Of a DNA stretch of 6,201 bases, positions 1 through 4,420 are shown piece by piece. The stretch's first letter is position 1, and the number at the start of each line of letters is the position of its first letter. Made by a program: the position numbers and the translations under genes. A model generated the notes under the pieces. That model did not search any database and was not told the origin of the DNA. It saw only the letters and a program-made list of their open reading frames with translations. This DNA is from CBDULX01 sp965368175 (lineage in GTDB: Bacteria > Pseudomonadota > Gammaproteobacteria > SZUA-229), in assembly GCA_965368175.1 (NCBI GenBank), contig CBDULX010000181.1, positions 1 to 6,201 of the forward strand. Direction: 5' to 3'.

Positions 1-19
1 AAGCGGTCGTTAAAAACTT

Positions 20-155
20 AAAAGCAATAGTCCGCAAATGAACGCCAATGAACGCTAATGTTTTATTTGTGCGCCTACGGCGCACAACACAGAGATGATT
101 TTGTCTTTATTTGCGTTTATTAGCGTTCATTTGCGGACTAAATATTTTTGCTTTT
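20..155. repeat. Long imperfect inverted repeat with 10-bp-periodic arms
   Basis: The left arm (about 28-60) and the right arm (about 107-140) are reverse complements with a few mismatches; both outer ends carry TAGTCCGCAAATGAACGC (or its complement), and the outermost A-rich AAAAGCA (20-26) is matched by TGCTTTT (149-155). Within the left arm the unit AATGAACGC recurs every 10 bp (37-45, 47-55, then AATG at 57-60). In the right arm GCGTTYATT recurs every 10 bp (113-121, 123-131). Direct repetition and inversion are therefore combined. From memory, similar GCGTTCATTTGCGGAC-type sequences occur as dispersed intergenic repeats in many environmental bacterial genomes. It lies downstream of the propeller gene and may help end its transcript, but there is no T-tract. 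No transposase is visible, so it could be a non-autonomous miniature element. Confidence 0.75.
67..87. repeat. Perfect 9-bp hairpin at core of the inverted repeat
   Basis: TTGTGCGCC (67-75) and GGCGCACAA (79-87) are exact reverse complements separated by three bases (TAC). The stem is GC-rich and lies near the middle of the larger 20-155 inverted repeat. No long T-run follows on either strand, so it is not a typical intrinsic terminator. It is more likely part of the repeat element's own secondary structure. Confidence 0.7.
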
Positions 156-312
156 GATCATCTGCTAAAGGGTGTTTGGAGTCACTCAGTCCTGGCTGAA
201 CTGTCAGATTAAATCTAAAACTATTTGCAATCGAATTTCAGGGGCACGATACATAATCAAAGCAAAACCGAAATAACAGCTGCACGCCAAATTGTTTCAC
301 AAAACGCTCACC
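156..312. other. Intergenic stretch with no recognised gene
   Basis: Between the inverted repeat and the stop codon of the propeller gene I see only short open frames without a ribosome binding site, and no tRNA-like fold. No convincing terminator with a T-run follows the propeller gene on the minus strand. Only short 4-bp complementary pieces are visible. Confidence 0.5.
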
Positions 313-1290
313 TCAATCTGGCAACTGTGCACGCATTAAATAGTTGCTATCGGTACCAAACCAGAGGGCATTTCGCTCGGTGTCGTAAACCATGTGGCGC
401 ACAGAACCCGGTCCGCCGGGAATGGCCTGATTAATGAAAAATGTTTCTGTTGCAGGATCAAAACCGACGAGTACATTCGGGTTCGGGTGGGTTTCGACAA
501 ACCAGATACGGTTTTTTGCATCTACGGCCATGGCATAAGGTCCAGTAACATTACCATTGCGTTGCCATTCTTTAAACCTGCCGGTATCGGAATTATATCT
601 TCCTAAATAACCATCGGCATAGTCGACATACCAGATACCATGATCGGTGATGGCAATACGCCGAGGGCGTGCCTCCTCACGGGGTAATGTAATTTCAGTC
701 AGTTTCATGTCGGGGGTAATTTTAGCCAGTTTATTGGTGCCCATTAACACCACCCATGCGGTGTCGTTTTTATCGATGGCAATCCCATAGGGTCGGGCAT
801 TGTCAGTCGGTACATCGACTAATTCTATCTTTCCGGTTTGTCGATCAAGGCGGCCAATCTGGTTGGCCCACTGCGATGTAAACCACAATCGACCTGTTGA
901 ATCTTCATACAGAGTATGCGGGTCGTGCAACGCACCCTCCGGCATTGCAACCTGCGTGATTTTTCCGCTATCGGCATCGATGCGGCCCAGATGTTTTGCG
1001 AGATTGCCGGCATACCAGACTTGTTGATCGCGCGTAATATAAACCGTATGCGGCCCCGCACCCTCGGGCAGGTCGTAACGTTTAAACTGCCTGGTTTCAG
1101 TATCAAACGTTGCAGCATAATCACCGCCCTGACCAACGAACCAGATACGACCATGCTGCGCAACCGCCGGGTCGCGCGGACGTGTATGCGGCCAGGGCAC
1201 CTGCCAGTATTCAATGTGGATACCTTGCTGCTGCGCCTGTGCCGGGATGAGCGTGAACAGCAGAATCATACTCAATAATAAGCGTCGCAT
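313..1290 (-). CDS. Secreted seven-bladed beta-propeller, streptogramin lyase (Vgb)-like superfamily
   Basis: Numbering is from the ATG at 1290 (325 residues). Residues 1-19 form a signal peptide (RR, hydrophobic core, then PAQA before QQQG), so the protein is probably periplasmic or exported. Seven tryptophans at the same strand position (W50, W92, W136, W179, W220, W263, W310) recur every 41-47 residues, in units of the form WF-x-IGR-D-x-TG-K followed by a P-H-T or P-Y-G-I turn. This is a clear seven-bladed propeller, with the N-terminal strand likely closing the last blade. The repeat style is that of the Vgb/NHL group (COG4257-like). Vgb lyases use a Glu-x-His pair and further acidic or His ligands for Mg2+. 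Here E266-T-H268 in blade six and E282 could correspond, but a His expected in blade five is not evident (DYAD instead). Lyase activity on streptogramins is therefore unproven; many such proteins have unknown substrates. An upstream in-frame GTG (1299) is rejected because it lies inside the Shine-Dalgarno. Confidence 0.88.
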   Translation of the reverse strand: MRRLLLSMILLFTLIPAQAQQQGIHIEYWQVPWPHTRPRDPAVAQHGRIWFVGQGGDYAATFDTETRQFKRYDLPEGAGPHTVYITRDQQVWYAGNLAKHLGRIDADSGKITQVAMPEGALHDPHTLYEDSTGRLWFTSQWANQIGRLDRQTGKIELVDVPTDNARPYGIAIDKNDTAWVVLMGTNKLAKITPDMKLTEITLPREEARPRRIAITDHGIWYVDYADGYLGRYNSDTGRFKEWQRNGNVTGPYAMAVDAKNRIWFVETHPNPNVLVGFDPATETFFINQAIPGGPGSVRHMVYDTERNALWFGTDSNYLMRAQLPD

Positions 1291-1296
1291 TTTTAT

Positions 1297-1304
1297 CACC
1301 CCTC
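1297..1304 (-). promoter_or_regulatory. Shine-Dalgarno deciding the propeller start
   Basis: On the minus strand GAGGGGTG (1304 to 1297) stands 8 nt before the ATG at 1290 when measured from GAGGGG. The alternative GTG at 1299 is part of this same purine tract, so it would have no ribosome binding site of its own. The ATG also gives a well-formed signal peptide. Confidence 0.75.
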
Positions 1305-1332
1305 AAATATCACGTTATGCGGGTAGTCTAAA

Positions 1333-1352
1333 GTGACCATGTCAATGGTTAC
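1333..1352. promoter_or_regulatory. Palindromic operator candidate over a TTGACA -35 element
   Basis: GTGACCAT (1333-1340), four spacer bases, then ATGGTTAC (1345-1352) form a 20-bp dyad of the form GTNACCAT-N4-ATGGTNAC, with only one symmetric pair broken. On the minus strand a perfect TTGACA (1345 to 1340) lies inside it and would be the -35 box of the propeller gene. A good -10 box is not obvious: CATAAC lies 20 bp downstream, too far to be convincing. The geometry fits a dimeric repressor or activator site, different in sequence from the TATACC sites near 2030. The regulator is unknown. Confidence 0.45.
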
Positions 1353-1382
1353 AGGATCATGAAAACGTAACAGAGCCATTAG

Positions 1383-1415
1383 TAAAGCGGTGACAGTCTT
1401 GCTGCCACTGCTTTA
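1383..1415 (-). terminator. Strong stem-loop after the AhpD-like gene
   Basis: Two 14-nt arms, 1383-1396 and 1402-1415, pair with one mismatch and one G-U pair around a 5-nt loop. The stem begins 6 nt beyond the stop codon of the AhpD-like gene. The trailing part on the minus strand is CTTTACTAAT, so the U-tract is weak. It may be an inefficient intrinsic terminator or a 3'-end stabilising hairpin. It separates the AhpD-like gene from the propeller gene, whose own promoter region follows. Confidence 0.55.
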
Positions 1416-1421
1416 TCCACT

Positions 1422-1976
1422 TCAAGCAACCTTTTTCCAGTTGAACTGGCTAAAAGGCGCATCGACCGGTGTATCAGCAAAGTGGTTGGTGTAGTTCGAC
1501 ATTACCTTCTGAGCGATACCGAGGATGACTTCCAGAATCTGTCGTTTACTGTAACCGGCATCCAGAAATGCCTGAACGTCATTGTCTTCAACATTGCCAC
1601 GATTTCGCACCACGCTCAGGGTAAATTTGCGCAGCGCTTCCAACCGTGCAGTCGGAAGTGGGGTTTCATTACGCAGCGCGTCGGAAATTTCATGACTTAC
1701 ACCCATGTTGTCGGCGATCCAGGTATGTGCGGGAACACAATAATGACAAGCATGTTCCACATTGATTGTTTGCCAGATGACGGTGAGTTCATCGTCGTTA
1801 AAGCTGGAATTCTTAAAAAGATCACCCACCACCATGTAGGCTTCCAGCAATCCCGGCGCTTCGGCCATGACCCGCGTCAGGCCGCTGATCATTCCGTAGG
1901 TCTTTTTTTGTTCAGCCATTAGTGGCTTGCTATCTTCAGGTGCACTTTCTTCTGTATGTAAAGTGAATTCAGTCAT
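1422..1976 (-). CDS. AhpD-like / carboxymuconolactone decarboxylase family protein
   Basis: A 184-residue cytoplasmic, mostly helical protein without a signal peptide. Residues 74-84 read EHACHYCVPAH, giving E74, C77, C80 and H84. This is the Cys-x-x-Cys-x3-His signature of AhpD-like alkylhydroperoxidases, where the two cysteines cycle between dithiol and disulfide and the Glu/His pair relays protons. The preceding segment (about 20-70) matches the helical lead-in of the carboxymuconolactone decarboxylase (CMD) fold, and 145-168 (ILEVILGIAQKVMSNYTNH) the conserved C-terminal helix. The presence of both cysteines argues for a thiol peroxidase or disulfide-reductase role rather than true lactone decarboxylation. 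The ATG at 1976 is supported by GAGGAAG about 5 nt upstream. The gene is divergent from a TetR regulator and has operator-like palindromes in its promoter, so it is probably the regulator's main target. The physiological substrate is unknown. Confidence 0.88.
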   Translation of the reverse strand: MTEFTLHTEESAPEDSKPLMAEQKKTYGMISGLTRVMAEAPGLLEAYMVVGDLFKNSSFNDDELTVIWQTINVEHACHYCVPAHTWIADNMGVSHEISDALRNETPLPTARLEALRKFTLSVVRNRGNVEDNDVQAFLDAGYSKRQILEVILGIAQKVMSNYTNHFADTPVDAPFSQFNWKKVA

Positions 1977-2022
1977 GGGTCTTCCTCATTGTGTTGCTTT
2001 GATTCGTTCGGTCTGCATAGTG

Positions 2023-2038
2023 TATACCGATTGGTATA
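2023..2038. promoter_or_regulatory. Perfect TATACC-N4-GGTATA operator, likely for the TetR protein
   Basis: TATACC (2023-2028), spacer GATT, GGTATA (2033-2038): a perfect 6-4-6 dyad. It lies just downstream of the predicted -10 box of the AhpD-like gene and covers the expected transcription start, so binding would block initiation. The size and 6-N4-6 form are typical of TetR-family operators, and a TetR gene starts about 240 bp away on the other strand. Binding is inferred from position and symmetry. Confidence 0.7.
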
Positions 2039-2039
2039 G

Positions 2040-2067
2040 ACTATGATTATTTATACCGGTAAGTCAA
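2040..2067 (-). promoter_or_regulatory. Sigma70-type promoter of the AhpD-like gene
   Basis: On the minus strand TTGACT (2067 to 2062; five of six matches to the -35 consensus) is followed, 16 bp on, by CATAGT (2045 to 2040; four of six to the -10 consensus). The start would be near 2033, leaving a leader of about 57 nt. Both operator-like palindromes sit on this promoter, one in the spacer next to the -35 box and one over the start. Other -10 registers 1-2 bases away are possible. Confidence 0.5.
2052..2063. promoter_or_regulatory. Second, compact TATACC site in the promoter spacer
   Basis: TATACC (2052-2057) is directly followed by GGTAAG (2058-2063). The inner 8 bp, TACCGGTA (2054-2061), is a perfect palindrome. 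The left hexamer is identical to that of the 2023-2038 operator, but the four spacer bases are absent. It may be a second, weaker repressor site or half-site. Its centre is 27 bp from that of the first site. Confidence 0.4.
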
Positions 2068-2204
2068 GACAATTAAATATAATAATTCAAAGCCAACCCT
2101 GCCAAATGTGCTGATAGATCATATTTACTCTTTATTATCATATAGTTAATATTATTTCGCGTGCATTAACGATGATGAGCACATTTCATTATTCCGATCA
2201 TTGT

Positions 2205-2234
2205 TTGTAATGAACGGTACATATATGCTATAAA
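2205..2234 (+). promoter_or_regulatory. Candidate extended -10 promoter of the TetR gene
   Basis: TTGTAA (2205-2210), an 18-bp spacer and TATAAA (2229-2234), with TG one base upstream (TGC-TATAAA from 2226), make a plausible extended -10 promoter about 40 bp before the TetR start codon. A 7-bp inverted repeat TTCATTA / TAATGAA (2185-2191 / 2208-2214) overlaps the -35 box and could be an autoregulatory site. No TATACC operator copy is seen here. Confidence 0.45.
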
Positions 2235-2274
2235 GTAGTCCGGCGCAGCCAAATAATGAAGCAGAGAGACAACA

Positions 2275-2853
2275 ATGCCCTGGGAAAAATCGTTTGATGA
2301 AGAAGCCGCTATCAATGACGCCATGCAGGTGTTCTGGGAGAAAGGCTTTGCACCAACGTCTATAGCAGATCTGCTTGCAGGAACAGGGTTGAATAAAGGC
2401 AGCTTCTACAATGCCTTTGGCAGTAAAAAGCAATTGTTTGCCAAAGCCTTGCAGAAGTACGATCAGGAACGCCAGGCTATGCTGGCCAGTCTTGAAGCCA
2501 TAGACGACCCACGAAAAGCGATTGCCACCTTTTTCGATACCATTGTGGAAAAAACAGTGGCCGATGAGGGACGCAAGGGATGTTTTATGTTCAATACCGC
2601 GTTGCAGATCAATATGCACGATGAAGCGGTGAATGCCATCATTACAAATGGCATACGAGAGACAGAAGCGTTTTTTCGACGCAGCATTGAAGTCGGCCAG
2701 GCACGTGGTGAGATACCAGATGAGCTGGTTCCGCAAGCCACCGCTAAAGCGCTACTGGCTATGGTTGTAGGCATTCGGTTGCTGGGTCGAGGTGTATTTA
2801 CTGAAGACTCGCTTCGTACCATTGCCGATGAAGCTAAACGACTGATTGCCTGA
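2275..2853 (+). CDS. TetR/AcrR-family transcriptional regulator with a single cysteine
   Basis: A 192-residue protein. The N-terminal TetR DNA-binding domain spans about 8-56: helix 1 with the FWEKGFAPTSI turn, then the helix-turn-helix (about 28-48), with NKGSFYNAFGSK as the recognition-helix signature of the family. The C-terminal ligand domain contains the GCFMFNTAL motif (102-110) common in the NemR/AcuR/YxaF-like branch. C103 is the only cysteine. It falls close to the position of the reactive Cys106 in E. coli NemR, an electrophile and hypochlorite sensor (comparison from memory). The gene is divergent from the AhpD-like thiol enzyme, in whose promoter lies a TATACC-N4-GGTATA dyad. Repression of that gene, relieved by oxidants or electrophiles, is the natural model but is inferred. 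The ATG at 2275 has only a weak purine-rich site (GCAGAGAGA) upstream, suggesting low expression, as is usual for repressors. Confidence 0.92.
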   Translation: MPWEKSFDEEAAINDAMQVFWEKGFAPTSIADLLAGTGLNKGSFYNAFGSKKQLFAKALQKYDQERQAMLASLEAIDDPRKAIATFFDTIVEKTVADEGRKGCFMFNTALQINMHDEAVNAIITNGIRETEAFFRRSIEVGQARGEIPDELVPQATAKALLAMVVGIRLLGRGVFTEDSLRTIADEAKRLIA

Positions 2854-2887
2854 AAGCGTTCTTTTTCATGACCTGTACAGTTTCATT

Positions 2888-2919
2888 GCAGCAAAGACAG
2901 AGAGCATGCTGCCATTTTT
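2888..2919 (+). terminator. Weak intrinsic-terminator candidate after the TetR gene
   Basis: GCAGCA (2888-2893) can pair with TGCTGC (2907-2912) around a 13-nt loop. The pairing is followed by CA and five T (2915-2919). The stem is short and the loop long, so this is a modest candidate, about 35 nt after the TetR stop codon. Confidence 0.35.
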
Positions 2920-3043
2920 AATGAGTAACAGTATGACAAAAGTAGCCCAGTTTAATAATTGATAAGGTGGACAGTTCACGAGTAGGTGGTTCATACATTC
3001 TTGCGTGAGTTTTTGTTCTGTTCAGCTATTGTCATCCATTTAC

Positions 3044-3048
3044 AGGAG
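3044..3048 (+). promoter_or_regulatory. Shine-Dalgarno deciding the start of the orphan Fic-tail gene
   Basis: AGGAG stands 9 nt before the ATG at 3058. The open frame continues upstream to a GTG at 2986, but that codon has no ribosome binding site and the extra 24 residues show no similarity to Fic proteins that I recognise. Confidence 0.6.
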
Positions 3049-3057
3049 TCCACATTG

Positions 3058-3291
3058 ATGTCTGACATAGCAACGCATACTCCCTCCACCATAATTAGCA
3101 AGCCTGGCTACCCCCAAACGCAATTCCTGATCATCAAGGTGCAGGACATCCAGGAGCTGACTCAGGTTTCATATCCCGCCGCCAATCAATTGATGAAGAA
3201 ATTTATAGAGCAGGGTCTGTTAACCGAAGTGACCGGCCAGGCGCGTAATCGTCAGTTCCGTTACGGGTCGTATATCGACCTGTTTAGTTAA
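3058..3291 (+). CDS. Orphan winged-helix domain resembling the C-terminus of Fic-family proteins
   Basis: A 77-residue protein. Residues 29-52 form a helix-turn-helix (VQDIQELTQVSYPAANQLMK), and 59-76 (TGQARNRQFRYGSYIDLF) form the wing and terminal strand. The SYPxAN and TGQxRNRxFxY motifs are characteristic of the C-terminal winged helix of long Fic/DOC proteins, which normally follows an AMP-transferring Fic domain with an HPFxxGNGR motif. That domain is absent: neither this frame nor the roughly 200 bases upstream show the motif. The piece could be the tail of a deleted fic gene that kept or gained a start, or a genuine stand-alone DNA-binding protein. The good Shine-Dalgarno and intact frame leave expression possible. 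No partner antitoxin is visible. Identification as a Fic-type tail is fairly sure; function is not. Confidence 0.62.
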   Translation: MSDIATHTPSTIISKPGYPQTQFLIIKVQDIQELTQVSYPAANQLMKKFIEQGLLTEVTGQARNRQFRYGSYIDLFS

Positions 3292-3359
3292 CACCCTAAT
3301 AAGAAGCAAATTATGTTTTTCCTTAGTGTTTCAAAGCTGGATTTATTAAAAATACCAAA

Positions 3360-3376
3360 CGGACCCTAAGGGTCTG
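3360..3376. other. Short tight stem-loop at the composition boundary
   Basis: GACCC (3362-3366) and GGGTC (3370-3374) pair around TAA, extendable by a G-T and a C-G pair (3360-3376). There is no T-run on the plus strand and only a distant T-rich stretch on the minus strand. It lies about 50 bp before the start of the secreted-protein gene, where base composition shifts from AT-rich to GC-rich. It might be a leader structure or a repeat end. Confidence 0.3.
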
Positions 3377-3424
3377 CTCAGGCATTTTCTGGCTGTTCTG
3401 AGTCCATGTGGAGGCCCCTGTTTA

Positions 3425-4252
3425 ATGACAAACTCTGTTCGGAAAAATATTGATCGACGTGGTCCGAGGCATACAGACTGGCAAGGACGAGTATTGGCAC
3501 AAATCGCGTCTGGCCTGGTGGTCCTTCTCCTGGCCGGGATCGCAACAGCCGTAGAATGCCCTGGAACACCACGCACGGTTGTGGCAACGGTGTATTGCGA
3601 CAACCTGTTCACGCTCTGGGTGAATGGCCGCAAGGTCGCCACTGATCCGGTCGCATTCACGCCCCACCAGGCGGTTCGGGTGGCTTTCGAGTGGGACGGC
3701 ACTTCCAGCCTGGCCTATGCCATCCAGTGTGAAGACTATGCTTCCGAGTCAGGTTACGAATACACGGGGTCCCCTCGACCGCAACTGGGCGATGGAGCTC
3801 TGATAGCAGCCTTCGACGATGGACTGGGCACCGTGACCGCAGCAAACTGGCGAGTTTACACCGTAACCTTTGGCCCTACCGATGCCAGTCGCTCAGCCGG
3901 CTGTTCGGCTGTCAATCTTGACAAGTGCGTGGTAGAGGATCGCGGAATGCCTGAAGGCTGGACACAACCGGGTTTCGACGACAGCCGCTGGGCATTCGCC
4001 ACGTCCTACACGGCAGCCGAGGCCGGCTGGGGCCGGCGACCGTCCTGGTCCCATGAACAGGGGTGTTGCACCCTCACATCGCCGGTTGACCGTTCCAGTC
4101 TGGGTTGCGACCGGTCACTGCAAGAGAGTGAATGTTTAGACCCGCGCGTGGAATTTGCGAAGAGTGCAGCGGGTTTCATCTGGGCTGCCGACCTCGAGCG
4201 AGACAACCAGGTGCTGTTTCGCTATACGGCGGATTGTGACGTCGCAAAGTAA
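3425..4252 (+). CDS. Secreted cysteine-rich beta-sandwich-like protein of unknown function
   Basis: A 275-residue protein with a long basic N-region (1-22), a hydrophobic segment (about 23-40) and a likely signal-peptidase site after ATA (A42, before VEC), so it is exported. The mature part has ten cysteines (C45, 58, 102, 160, 168, 214, 215, 228, 237, 271), an even number consistent with disulfides formed outside the cytoplasm. Residues 52-90 contain YCDNLFTLWVNGRKV, a pattern recurring in galactose-binding-like or lectin-like beta-sandwich modules. Residues 183-203 (a GFDDSRWAFATSYT stretch ending in GWG) and 252-271 (an IWAADLERDNQVLFRY stretch) look like the second half of the same kind of module. 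A carbohydrate-binding or cell-surface role is possible but inferred. GGAGG (3410-3414), 10 nt before the ATG, supports the start. The gene stands alone, with no same-strand neighbour in a tight operon, and is more GC-rich than the genes to its left. Confidence 0.75.
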   Translation: MTNSVRKNIDRRGPRHTDWQGRVLAQIASGLVVLLLAGIATAVECPGTPRTVVATVYCDNLFTLWVNGRKVATDPVAFTPHQAVRVAFEWDGTSSLAYAIQCEDYASESGYEYTGSPRPQLGDGALIAAFDDGLGTVTAANWRVYTVTFGPTDASRSAGCSAVNLDKCVVEDRGMPEGWTQPGFDDSRWAFATSYTAAEAGWGRRPSWSHEQGCCTLTSPVDRSSLGCDRSLQESECLDPRVEFAKSAAGFIWAADLERDNQVLFRYTADCDVAK

Positions 4253-4420
4253 ACCGAAAACCACGAGTGTAGTGAGTGGTACAGTGAATTTGGCCAGGGG
4301 TACTCTTTCTTCGGGTATTCCTCCGTAATCGGCAATTGCTTTACCACTTAACTTGCCAGGTCATACCCTGAAGCCGAAACAATGCACCAGGCCAGCCAGG
4401 GTGCATGGAGCATTAGCTAT
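4253..4420. other. Intergenic region between convergent genes
   Basis: This region separates the plus-strand secreted protein from the minus-strand permease, so it should hold two transcript ends. A small pairing ACCAC / GTGGT (about 4259-4263 / 4276-4280) follows the secreted-protein gene but has no T-run. The better hairpin for the transporter is listed separately. No open frame with a ribosome binding site is evident. Confidence 0.4.
4382..4406 (-). terminator. Terminator-like hairpin after the transporter genes
   Basis: ATGCACC (4382-4388) and GGTGCAT (4400-4406) are exact reverse complements with an 11-nt loop, starting 14 nt after the permease stop codon on the minus strand. The following minus-strand bases are TGTTTCGG, a poor U-tract. 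It is plausible as the end of the transporter operon but not a textbook terminator. Confidence 0.42.

Noticed and set aside
20..155. CRISPR array
   Set aside because: The repeat units are only 10 bp apart without unique spacers, and the arms are inverted rather than a direct array.
225..434. Small plus-strand open frame at the end of the propeller gene
   Set aside because: There is no ribosome binding site and half of it is antisense to the propeller's last blades.
1291..1299. Earlier GTG start for the propeller gene (three more residues)
   Set aside because: The GTG is part of the GAGGGGTG Shine-Dalgarno serving the ATG at 1290.
2152..2736. Minus-strand open frame of 194 codons opposite the TetR gene
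   Set aside because: It lies antisense to the clear TetR domain, shows no domain of its own and would span both the TetR promoter and coding region.
2986..3057. Longer GTG start for the Fic-tail gene
   Set aside because: There is no Shine-Dalgarno before 2986, the added residues do not look like Fic sequence, and the AGGAG at 3044-3048 serves the ATG at 3058.
2854..3300. Fic/antitoxin toxin-antitoxin system
   Set aside because: No HPFxxGNGR catalytic motif and no antitoxin-like gene are present; only a winged-helix tail is seen.
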